From CAZXEU01 sp964639665 (GTDB taxonomy: Bacteria > Bacteroidota > Rhodothermia > Rhodothermales > Bin80), in assembly GCA_964639665.1 (NCBI GenBank), contig CAZXEU010000119.1, forward strand, positions 1 to 25,151: a stretch of 25,151 nucleotides of DNA, written 5' to 3'. Below the pieces are notes generated by a model. It was not told where the DNA came from, made no database searches, and worked only from the letters and a program-made list of their open reading frames with translations. Below, piece by piece: positions 1 through 7,285 of this stretch. The translations under genes and the position numbers were made by a program. Numbering within the stretch: position 1 is the first letter of the stretch; each line of letters starts with the position of its first letter.

Positions 1-79
1 GCCAGATATCGCCCCGGCCGCTGTGTTCGCGGTCGAAGCGCAGGATGCGGCCGTCTATCTCGCGAAATGTGCCGCTGTC
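1..79. repeat. Left arm of a perfect 79 bp inverted repeat (partner 410-488)
   Basis: Position i pairs with position 489-i for every base from 1 to 79; the match breaks at 80 against 409. The partner lies inside the SMP-30-like gene, where it encodes ordinary family sequence (SDSGTFREIDGRILRF region). The left copy is therefore the antisense of that coding sequence, fused upstream of the same gene. The repeat runs to the first base of the window, which is typical of a fold-back chimera at a contig end. A genuine genomic inverted duplication is the alternative. Confidence 0.9.
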
Positions 80-907
80 TTCGTTGACGGGCTAGACCAC
101 CCGGAAGGCATAGCCGTGCACCCGGATGGATCCGTCTGGGCTGGCGGAGAAGCCGGACAGATCTACCGGGTATCTGCCGACGGGCACAAGCTGCAAGAGA
201 TGGCAAATACCGGCGGCTTCATCCTGGGCCTCGCCTTCAGCCCGGACGCAAGCTGGCTTCTGGCGTGCGATTTGCGTAACCAGTGCCTCTGGCGACTGGA
301 CCTCGACTCCGGCAAGCTTTCGGAATTTGCCCGGGGCGCCGGCGACGGCGACGGCTTCAAGATTCCCAACTACGCCTCCTTTGCCAGGGATGGCACGCTC
401 TACGTCTCCGACAGCGGCACATTTCGCGAGATAGACGGCCGCATCCTGCGCTTCGACCGCGAACACAGCGGCCGGGGCGATATCTGGCACAAAGGCCCGT
501 TCAATTTCGCCAACGGGCTGGCCCTATCGCCCGATGAAGGCGCGCTGTATGTGGTCTGCAGCTTCACGCCGGGAGTCGAGCGCGTCGAGATTCTGCCGGA
601 CGGTCGGGCCGGGCGCCGCACCCTGTTCGTCGAGCTGCCGAGGACGGTGCCCGACGGCCTGGCCTTTGATGCGGCGGGCAACCTCTACGTTTCGTGCTAC
701 GCCCCCAACCGCATTTACCGGGCCGCTCCGGACGGCGAGCTTGAGCTTGTAATCGAGGACTGGGAAGCCCATACATTGTCCAATCCAACCAACATGGCCT
801 TCGGTGGCCCCGACTTCGACCAGCTCTTCACTACCAACCTGGGACGCTGGCACGTGACCCGAATCAACCTGGGCATAGTGGGGGCTCCGCTTGCGTGCCA
901 CTACTGA
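23..907 (+). CDS. SMP-30/gluconolactonase/LRE-like beta-propeller protein, 5' end unreliable
   Basis: Resembles the SMP-30/gluconolactonase family, six-bladed propellers that bind a divalent metal and often hydrolyse sugar lactones. The likely metal ligands are visible: Glu28 in HPEG, Asn164 in NFANGLAL and Asp211 in VPDGLAF (numbered from the GTG at 23). Blades repeat the pattern G(L/I)A..PDG..Y(V)S. The frame is open to the window edge, so no true start can be assigned. The first 19 residues (to about base 79) come from the inverted copy of bases 410-488 and do not look like family sequence; recognisable homology begins at FVDGLDHPEGIAV. It ends 9 bp before the mutarotase-like gene, so the two are probably co-transcribed. 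The substrate is unknown; a non-enzymatic strictosidine-synthase-like propeller is also possible. Confidence 0.75.
   Translation: MFAVEAQDAAVYLAKCAAVFVDGLDHPEGIAVHPDGSVWAGGEAGQIYRVSADGHKLQEMANTGGFILGLAFSPDASWLLACDLRNQCLWRLDLDSGKLSEFARGAGDGDGFKIPNYASFARDGTLYVSDSGTFREIDGRILRFDREHSGRGDIWHKGPFNFANGLALSPDEGALYVVCSFTPGVERVEILPDGRAGRRTLFVELPRTVPDGLAFDAAGNLYVSCYAPNRIYRAAPDGELELVIEDWEAHTLSNPTNMAFGGPDFDQLFTTNLGRWHVTRINLGIVGAPLACHY
410..488. repeat. Right arm of the perfect 79 bp inverted repeat (partner 1-79)
   Basis: This arm is exactly the reverse complement of bases 1-79. It is the arm that makes sense as protein: in the frame of the surrounding gene it encodes conserved SMP-30-like propeller sequence continuing without interruption on both sides. 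It is therefore most likely the original and the left arm the copy. Confidence 0.9.
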
Positions 908-916
908 GATCGACCC

Positions 917-2077
917 ATGTCGCGCGACACTGTGGAAGTATTCGGACAGGATTCCTGGCGTGTGGCCACAACCAGTGTGGAGGCCTACCTCACCCGTCTG
1001 GGCGGCCATCTCGGACCGATTACATTTTACCTGGGCGGACGATCGATTGACCCTTATGCACTGGCGCCGTGGGCGGAGGAAGACACCTCCGACGCATTGC
1101 CTCCCGTTCTCCAGGCGCTTCGGGGCGATTTCTTCTGCATGCCCTTCGGCAGCAATGACGCGGCTTACCGGGGCGAGAACCACCCTCCACACGGAGAAAC
1201 GGCAAATGCGCCCTGGAAGCTGGTTTCTATTCTGCGCGAGGACAACAAGGCGACTCTTCACGCTTCGCTGGATACTAGGGTTCGCGCAGGACAAGTCGAC
1301 AAGTATGTCACCTTGCGCGAGGATCACCACGCCGTATACTCCCGCCATGTGGTGCGCGGCATGGGAGGCCGCATGTGCCTGGGACACCACGCCATGCTCG
1401 AGTTTCCGGATGCACCCGGAAGTGGCGTGATCACCACCAGTCCTTTCCTCTACGCCCAAACAGCGCCCGAACCGGTGGAACTCCCCGAGAATCGCGGCTA
1501 CTCGCTCCTGCAGCCCGGCACCTCCTTCACCTCCCTCGACAGCGTCCCGACCATAACGGGGGAGCGAGCCGACCTGAGCCGCTTTCCTGCCCGAAAGGGG
1601 TATGAGGATCTTGTGATGCTCGTTTCCGATCCATCTGCGGTCTTTGCGTGGACCGCGGTGACGTTTCCCCAACAGCGCTTCGCCTGGTTCGCCCTGAAAG
1701 ACCCTGCGGTGCTGCGACATACCGTTTTCTGGATATCCAACGGGGGGCGTCACTATGCGCCTTGGAATGGACGCCACGCCAGCGTAATGGGCCTCGAGGA
1801 GGTCACGTCCTACTTCCACTATGGGCTGTGCCCGTCTGCCGGAGACAACCCCCTGCGGCACCGGGGCTACGAAACGTGTCTGGAACTGGACGAAGACATC
1901 CCTCTGGACGTGCGCTACATCATGGCAGTTGCAGATATTCCAGACGGGTTTGACAGCGTTCGGTCCATCAACGCACGCGCCAGCGGCAGCGGAGTAGTGC
2001 TGAAGTCCACAGGCGGGTTGGAAGTGTCCGTGCCTCTTGACCTCTCCTTCATTACGTCGATTCGCGAAAACGCATAG
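917..2077 (+). CDS. Galactose mutarotase-fold-like protein (aldose 1-epimerase/DUF4432 type), putative
   Basis: A 386-residue soluble protein without signal peptide or membrane segments. It is probably a member of the galactose-mutarotase-like superfamily, judged by PPHGETANAPW (about residues 93-103) and APWNGRHASVMGLEEV in the C-terminal part, both reminiscent of sugar-binding segments in uncharacterised aldose-epimerase-like proteins. Several His residues (REDHHAVYSRH, CLGHHAM) could serve catalysis or metal binding. It starts 9 bp after the SMP-30-like gene, which suggests a shared sugar or sugar-lactone pathway. The ATG follows the preceding stop closely, with no strong ribosome-binding site. 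Family assignment is by eye only and moderately secure; the specific reaction is unknown. Confidence 0.5.
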   Translation: MSRDTVEVFGQDSWRVATTSVEAYLTRLGGHLGPITFYLGGRSIDPYALAPWAEEDTSDALPPVLQALRGDFFCMPFGSNDAAYRGENHPPHGETANAPWKLVSILREDNKATLHASLDTRVRAGQVDKYVTLREDHHAVYSRHVVRGMGGRMCLGHHAMLEFPDAPGSGVITTSPFLYAQTAPEPVELPENRGYSLLQPGTSFTSLDSVPTITGERADLSRFPARKGYEDLVMLVSDPSAVFAWTAVTFPQQRFAWFALKDPAVLRHTVFWISNGGRHYAPWNGRHASVMGLEEVTSYFHYGLCPSAGDNPLRHRGYETCLELDEDIPLDVRYIMAVADIPDGFDSVRSINARASGSGVVLKSTGGLEVSVPLDLSFITSIRENA

Positions 2078-2807
2078 CATTGGCTCCAGCAAGGATGGCG
2101 GGGCTCCGAAGTTAGTGCTCCTGCCAATCTCCGTGACTCGCGTCCGATCGCTGCCTTCGCACGGGCCTGCATTGGTCAATATGGCGTGGGCAATTCACCG
2201 GGTAGCACGCAGAAGGACTAGCGGGACCCCGACCGGCGACGTGGTGCGTGTGCCGCTTGCCGACCGCACTCAGGAGCGCACGAATTAGCGTCGCCAGGCA
2301 CTTCCTTCAGCGCTTCAAAGCGTTCAACACACGGGCAGTAACCGAGGCTACCTAGAAGACAGCCTGGCGACGGTTTCGGTTGGAGCCGTGCTCCCCAGGC
2401 ACCGCGGAAGTCCAGCATAGTGCATGGAGCCCACAACGTGGTCGAGCATTCGCAGCAGAGCGTGACTCGACAAAGCGGCAGGGGATCAAGAAGGGCTGCA
2501 AGTCCTTGGTCCCGGCTGCCCGCTCCGAATCGGAGGCACGGCTGGCGACGAGGGACGAGATTGATTCAGAAGCGGCGCGCGGGATGATTTCGACCGGGCA
2601 TATCAAGGTCGTGAGGCGGTACGGCGTAATGCGTGTAAGCCTAATTAAAGTTGCCGGTGGATCGCCCTCGAGCGGGCCCTCCGTTGACTGGCCGCCGGAA
2701 GTAGTGGCTCCGGGATTTGTAGCTTCGCGCAATCAGGAAACACTTTGCGGCGATTAACGTGGACGGGCTCCGCCGAACGCCGCGTTCACCTAAGAGAAAC
2801 ACGATTC
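2078..2807. other. 730 bp intergenic region without a convincing gene
   Basis: Frames are open in places (for example 2380-2757 on +, 126 codons), but the translations show no recognisable motif and overlap equally long frames on the other strand, as expected for GC-rich non-coding DNA. The region holds an 11 bp inverted repeat (2289-2299 with 2362-2372) and a small hairpin at 2523-2535 (CTCCG-AAT-CGGAG). The promoter of the glutamine synthetase gene should lie here, but I cannot identify it. Confidence 0.5.
2289..2372. repeat. 11 bp inverted repeat with 62 nt between arms
   Basis: CGTCGCCAGGC at 2289-2299 is perfectly complementary to GCCTGGCGACG at 2362-2372. Between the arms a short hairpin CGCT-TCAA-AGCG can form. 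This could be the closing stem of a structured transcript or a chance match; there is no match to an RNA family I know. Confidence 0.4.
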
Positions 2808-4988
2808 ATGAGCTCACCCCGCCGCTTCGATTCCATCAGTGCCGCCAAGACCTGGCAAAGAGGATTAGAATCCCGATCCACTGATCGCGACCTCCTTCCT
2901 CGCGCCTTTGGCGAGGACACCTTCGGGCTGCAAGAGATGCAGTCGCGGCTTCCGGAGAACGTCTTCAAACAGATCATCCGCACCATCCGAGATGGCGAGG
3001 AGCTGGACCACGGGGTAGCCGAAACCGTGGCAGCCGCCATGAAGGACTGGGCCCTAACTCGCGGCGCCACCCACTACACGCATTGGTTCCAGCCGCTGAC
3101 CGGGAGCACAGCCGAAAAGCACGACTCCTTCCTCAAGGTGCAGCGTGACGGCCGCGCCATCACCGAGTTCGGCCGCGACGAGCTCGTCCAGGGAGAACCG
3201 GACGCATCTTCCTTCCCTTCGGGCGGACTCAGGGCCACATTCGAGGCGCGTGGCTACACGGCGTGGGACCCGACTTCGCCTGCCTTCATCATGGGGGGTG
3301 AATCGGCGACTTACCTCTGCATCCCCACCGCATTTTCGAGCTGGGCCGGGGACAGCCTTGATGCCAAGATTCCGCTTCTTCGCTCGATGGACGCGCTGGA
3401 TCGCGCCTCGCGCCGTGCGCTCAAGGTCTTCGGCATTGATGCGGGACGCGTCACGGCCAGTCTGGGCCCCGAGCAGGAGTTCTTCCTGCTCGACCGCGAG
3501 TTTTACTACCGCCGCCCTGACCTCATGACCTCGGGCCGAACCCTCTTTGGGGCCAAACCCCCGCGGGGGCAGGAACTCGACGACCACTACTTCGGGCAGA
3601 TACACGAGCGGGTGCTGGCGTGCATCCAGTCGGTGGAAATGGATCTCTACCGCCTCGGCGTTCCGATGAAGACGCGGCACAACGAGGTCGCGCCGGGACA
3701 ATACGAGATGGCGCCGGTCTACGAGAACGCGAATGTGGCATCGGATCACCAGCAATTGATGATGCGGATCCTGGAAAGGAACGCGCGTCAGTATGGCTTC
3801 ATCTGCCTCTTGCACGAGAAGCCCTTCCGGGGCATCAATGGCAGCGGCAAGCACGTAAACTGGTCCTTCGGCACGTCAGACCGCAACCTGATGGACCCCG
3901 GCGACACGCCCCATGACAATCTTGTTTTCCTGTTCTTCTGCACGGCCGTGATGAGTGCGGTAAACAAGCACCAGGACCTCCTTTTGGCGTCCGTGTCGAG
4001 CGCGGGTAACGACCACCGCCTCGGCGCCAACGAGGCCCCGCCCTCGATCATCTCGGTCTTCCTGGGAGAGCAGCTCGAAGATATCTTCAACCAGCTGGAG
4101 AAATCGGGCTCGGCCGAGAAGCGGGAGCACGACGGTCTGCTGGGGCTTGGCGTATCCGTATTACCCGACCTTTCGCGCCACTCCGGCGACCGCAACCGCA
4201 CCTCGCCTTTTGCTTTTACCGGTAACAAGTTCGAATTCCGGGCGGTAGGTTCCGCGTCCAGCATTTCGCTCCCGGCAACCGTGCTAAACACGATTGTGGC
4301 CGAAGCGATCGACGAATGGGCCGACCTTCTGGAGGCGATCGTGAAGACAGAAGCCTCGCTCGAGGACGCGCTCTGGACGCTGCTCGCCAACGAGATTCCG
4401 GCCTTCAAGCGCATCATCTTCAACGGCGACAACTACTCGGACGAATGGGTCGAGGAGGCAGAGCGCCGCGGCCTGATCAATACGCGCAACGCAGTCAACG
4501 CGCTTCCGGCCCTAGGGGCGGAGAAGAATCAGCAGCTCTTTGACCGGTACGGCGTCATGTCGCCGCGGGAGCTTGAGGCCCGTTTGGAGGTGCTCACCGA
4601 GCAATACTTCATCAAGATCAACATCGAGGGCGAGACGGCTGCCAGCATCGCGCGCTGCATGATCCTGCCCGCGGCAACCTCCTACCTCGGCCGGCTCGCA
4701 GAGGCGCGCTTAGGGACGGAGAAAGCGGCTGCATCCACTCGCGGACTTGACAGCAACATTGCTCGGGTGGCCGGCCTGATCGACGAACTGACCGATGCTC
4801 TGGACGAGCTGGATGCACAGAACGAGGAGTTGGGAGGCGACGAGATGACTTCAAAGGTCATTCACATGCGGGACAATGTGATTCCGGCGATGAATGCAGT
4901 ACGCGATGTGGCCGACCGCATGGAGAAGGTAATCCCCGACGATCTTTGGCCACTGCCCACCTACCGAGACATGTTATTCGTCAAGTAG
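2808..4988 (+). CDS. glnN: Type III glutamine synthetase
   Basis: Condenses ammonium and glutamate to glutamine using ATP; cytosolic, central to nitrogen assimilation. At 726 residues it has the length of the GSIII class rather than the roughly 450-470 of GSI. GSIII signatures are present: SLGPEQEFFLLD with metal-ligand glutamates at about 222/224, NEVAPGQYE at 292-300, NGSGKHVNWSFGT at 344-356 (ATP and glutamate site), and NRTSPFAFTGNKFEFR at 463-478. An N-terminal GSIII extension and a helical C-terminal region (DELTDALDELDAQNEEL) are both present. The frame is open from 2745, but I prefer ATG 2808 because it has the purine-rich AAGAGAAA about 8 nt upstream and gives the expected family N-terminus. 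It stands alone; no regulator such as a PII gene is adjacent. Confidence 0.95.
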   Translation: MSSPRRFDSISAAKTWQRGLESRSTDRDLLPRAFGEDTFGLQEMQSRLPENVFKQIIRTIRDGEELDHGVAETVAAAMKDWALTRGATHYTHWFQPLTGSTAEKHDSFLKVQRDGRAITEFGRDELVQGEPDASSFPSGGLRATFEARGYTAWDPTSPAFIMGGESATYLCIPTAFSSWAGDSLDAKIPLLRSMDALDRASRRALKVFGIDAGRVTASLGPEQEFFLLDREFYYRRPDLMTSGRTLFGAKPPRGQELDDHYFGQIHERVLACIQSVEMDLYRLGVPMKTRHNEVAPGQYEMAPVYENANVASDHQQLMMRILERNARQYGFICLLHEKPFRGINGSGKHVNWSFGTSDRNLMDPGDTPHDNLVFLFFCTAVMSAVNKHQDLLLASVSSAGNDHRLGANEAPPSIISVFLGEQLEDIFNQLEKSGSAEKREHDGLLGLGVSVLPDLSRHSGDRNRTSPFAFTGNKFEFRAVGSASSISLPATVLNTIVAEAIDEWADLLEAIVKTEASLEDALWTLLANEIPAFKRIIFNGDNYSDEWVEEAERRGLINTRNAVNALPALGAEKNQQLFDRYGVMSPRELEARLEVLTEQYFIKINIEGETAASIARCMILPAATSYLGRLAEARLGTEKAAASTRGLDSNIARVAGLIDELTDALDELDAQNEELGGDEMTSKVIHMRDNVIPAMNAVRDVADRMEKVIPDDLWPLPTYRDMLFVK

Positions 4989-5352
4989 TGCGTGGTAGGG
5001 ATTGAGTTAGGGTGGCCAGTACAGGAGCGAAGGTCCCACGGTGACCTGGAATTCGCCCGGTAGGGGACGGCAGAACTGACGATCGTTTCCGGTCGCAAGG
5101 CCGCCCTGCTAACTCGTGGCTTCGCGTCGCAGGCTTCTAGCAGCGGCTGACGCGGGGGCTCAATTCACGGGCTCTGTGGCTCCCTCTTGAATCCGTCCTG
5201 GCCGCCAATTGTGGCGTGTCGAATGCTCGTGGGCGCCGCTTTGAATGGTGCGGTCTGAGGATCCGCGGCGCTGCCGGATTGATTCGTCATCCACGCGCCA
5301 GGACGTGCCGCAAAATAGCACGCAGCGCAGCTGAAACCAAACCTGACACCGC
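4989..5352. other. 364 bp intergenic region between convergent genes, nothing recognised
   Basis: Lies between the 3' ends of glnN (+) and the DUF4411 gene (-). I see no tRNA, strong terminator hairpin with T-run or convincing short gene. Open frames here are weak and extend into the antisense of the neighbouring gene. Confidence 0.5.
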
Positions 5353-5835
5353 TCAAAACACCCATGCCTCTTGCTCCATCAGCCCCTCCAAGGAAATGCA
5401 CCGAATTCCAAAACGCTCGCAGATGTTGGGAATCTTTACTGCATTGGGCTTGATTCGCTCGTTCGTTGCGACAGCCGAGGGGCCCGCTTCGGACAGTACC
5501 TTTGCTCGGGCAACCAGGAAGGCATCTGCATTGCGTCCACCCCTGAGCAGCTTCTCCCTTTCAACGTTCTGCCAAAAGCGTGGCACCGCAAAGATCTCTC
5601 TAACGAATACTGCTTCTGCGCTCGCCGGCGCCGGAAAAAGCTGAAGGTGATCCCTTGCCCAGGATTTGAGTTCGATTAATGGACCGTCTTCAATCTCGCG
5701 CCTTACCTCCCGTGTCGAAGCAATCCGCCCTTCGCCGACCAGGTCATCAAATCTGCGCCATAGACTAGGGAAGCGGCTGCGATAGAAGCTGCCAAACAAC
5801 TGGGAGAAGACGTTGGTGTCAAGGACGTAAATCAC
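5353..5835 (-). CDS. DUF4411-family PIN-like protein, probable toxin/ribonuclease
   Basis: A 160-residue protein opening with MIYVLDTNVFSQLF, the first strand of a PIN-like nuclease domain, with Asp6 as a probable metal ligand. Further acidic candidates are Glu43/Glu48 (STREVRREIED), Asp104 (RNADAFLVA) and Glu126 (VATNERIKPNAVKIP), followed by the IPNICERFGIRC segment usual in DUF4411 proteins. PIN domains are Mg-dependent ribonucleases and often act as toxins; toxicity here is inference. I chose GTG 5835 because it puts the family's IYVLDTN segment at the N-terminus; TTG 5856 is the alternative. It overlaps the 3' end of the ImmA/IrrE gene by 17 nt (38 nt with the TTG), so translation is probably coupled. 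Confidence 0.8.
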   Translation of the reverse strand: MIYVLDTNVFSQLFGSFYRSRFPSLWRRFDDLVGEGRIASTREVRREIEDGPLIELKSWARDHLQLFPAPASAEAVFVREIFAVPRFWQNVEREKLLRGGRNADAFLVARAKVLSEAGPSAVATNERIKPNAVKIPNICERFGIRCISLEGLMEQEAWVF

Positions 5836-6940
5836 GGCCAAGCACCGCTTCTTCAAAGGGCTCTACACTTGCTGGCTTGACCTGCAGGTAATCGGCCAGC
5901 TGTAGCGCATCAATCTTGTTCTTGTAGTACGTCGAGAATGCCTGTCGGACATAAGGCCTGCCGAGGTAAGCAATCTGATTGGCATAATAGTTGCCCCCGG
6001 TACCCTGCCCTCGCTGCTCACTCCATGTCCTGGTCCGGCTTTCATATTCGGCGCTGCTGATCATTCTGGCATCCAGGAACCTCCGGTAGACAAACTCCCG
6101 GCTCACATTGAAGCGATTTGCCAGGTCAGCCGCCGTCTCGGCATTGGGAGGCCGGCTGCCAAGGGCCTGTTTGAACGCGCTCTCGGGTACCAGGAATCTG
6201 GACGCAAAGCGATTCACAGCAGCCTCCGTTCGCCGATAGTCATCGTCCGGTTGCAGTACGCCGCGCGCGCTCTCGATGCCGCTAGTCCGCATTAGCAAAT
6301 GCGCCAGCTCGTGGAATAGCGTAAAAACCTGCCTCGTCGCAGCAGTCGAATTGTTGACGTAGATAATCGGAAACTCCTCGTGATACAGGCTAAAGCCCGA
6401 AAAGCCCACCTGGCGGAACTGGTCCTTGAACACGTATATCCCTGCATGGAATAGTGCCTGGCGCCAAGCTTTAAATGCATCATCGGCGCGCTGCCATCCC
6501 GATTGTGTCTCCATGGATACAGCCAGGTAGTCTCTGGCCTTCGGCGCAAATTGTACCAGTGAGCCGAAGGTGCCAGGCACGAGATCCCGTGTTATCAACC
6601 GCCCCGAGAAACTGCGCCCGTCAAACAATTCATCCAGGCTCAATTGCAGGGCTTTTGCCTTGCGCAACAGCAATCGGATACGCGGCGGCAACCGGGCAAA
6701 CTGTTCAGACTTCGTGGTTCGGAAAGACTCTTCGATGGGCGGCACATCGGGTGGCTCGGGAAAGAAAATGACGGCTATCGGCACCCTGAATCTGCCCGCG
6801 AGGTCTTCCAACTGCGCATAAGTCGGGCCAGCGGCGCCGGATTCCCAGGTTCCGAACCTGGGATACTTCCGCTTAAGGTCTTCAATAGAATATCCCGACC
6901 GTTCCCGAGCCCAAGTCAGTACCTCGGGCGTAATGGGCAT
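5819..6940 (-). CDS. HTH (XRE-like) and ImmA/IrrE metallopeptidase-domain protein, probable antitoxin/regulator
   Basis: A 373-residue fusion. The N-terminal region (MPITPEVLTWARERSGYSIEDLKRKYPRF, PTYAQLEDLAGRFRVPI) fits the XRE-type helix-turn-helix found in ImmA/IrrE antitoxins, followed by FFPEPPDVPPIEESFR. The peptidase domain carries the zinc motif FHELAHLL (His210, Glu211, His214), with Glu239 in RRTEAAVNRFA as the likely third ligand. Such proteins repress their own promoter or cleave repressors; which applies here cannot be read from sequence. ATG 6940 gives the standard family start; an in-frame ATG at 6955 adds five residues. The gene precedes and overlaps the DUF4411 gene, a recurrent pairing. 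A 12 bp palindrome about 54 nt upstream is a candidate operator. Confidence 0.85.
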   Translation of the reverse strand: MPITPEVLTWARERSGYSIEDLKRKYPRFGTWESGAAGPTYAQLEDLAGRFRVPIAVIFFPEPPDVPPIEESFRTTKSEQFARLPPRIRLLLRKAKALQLSLDELFDGRSFSGRLITRDLVPGTFGSLVQFAPKARDYLAVSMETQSGWQRADDAFKAWRQALFHAGIYVFKDQFRQVGFSGFSLYHEEFPIIYVNNSTAATRQVFTLFHELAHLLMRTSGIESARGVLQPDDDYRRTEAAVNRFASRFLVPESAFKQALGSRPPNAETAADLANRFNVSREFVYRRFLDARMISSAEYESRTRTWSEQRGQGTGGNYYANQIAYLGRPYVRQAFSTYYKNKIDALQLADYLQVKPASVEPFEEAVLGRDLRP

Positions 6941-7285
6941 ATGGTCAGTACGCATGAACTCGGCGCGAGCGCGTTATCCTGAAAAGCAAAATCCCGATTG
7001 ATCGGAGTCTAGAACGGCCATCAGCCGCATCCAATGCATTCCGCAAATTCGACAGTATGAGCCGCTAATGCATCATCCCGGCTACCGGGCCTCCGCATTC
7101 GATACAATAGCGGCAATATAATTCGGTCGCACCCTAGTAGCATAGCACGAAACCTACGTTGCTGACAAGATGGTGCCTTCCCAGATTCCACGGCGGTTCG
7201 CGCACGCCCAATCTGAAGAACATTTTGCACATACTTTGCCAGGATCCGGCTTCTCGCCCGTAGCCACAAGTCAGCCCAAATGGCA
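6941..7285. other. 345 bp intergenic region holding the ImmA/IrrE-module promoter area
   Basis: Lies between the 5' end of the ImmA/IrrE gene and the 3' end of the LVIVD gene, both on the minus strand. Apart from the palindrome at 6994-7005 I see no gene, RNA or terminator that I can support. A 99-codon minus-strand frame (7021-7320) overlaps the LVIVD gene end and shows no motif. Confidence 0.5.
6994..7005. promoter_or_regulatory. Palindrome CCGAT-TG-ATCGG, candidate operator of the ImmA/IrrE module
   Basis: Perfect 5 bp arms with a 2 bp centre, about 54 nt upstream of the preferred start of the HTH-ImmA gene. XRE-type antitoxins commonly bind short palindromes in their own promoters, so the position fits autoregulation. 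The binding role is inference. Confidence 0.35.

Noticed and set aside
524..2179. A 551-codon open frame on the minus strand across the SMP-30 and mutarotase-like genes
   Set aside because: It is antisense to two genes with recognisable family motifs and its translation shows no motif of its own; long antisense frames are common in GC-rich DNA.
2690..2710. Short similarity (GGAAGTAG) to the core of the glutamine riboswitch upstream of glnN
   Set aside because: The other conserved blocks of that motif, as I remember them, are absent, and the matching stretch is short enough to be chance.
2380..2757. A 125-codon plus-strand frame upstream of glnN
   Set aside because: No recognisable motif, no ribosome-binding site, and an equally long frame on the opposite strand (2352-2732).
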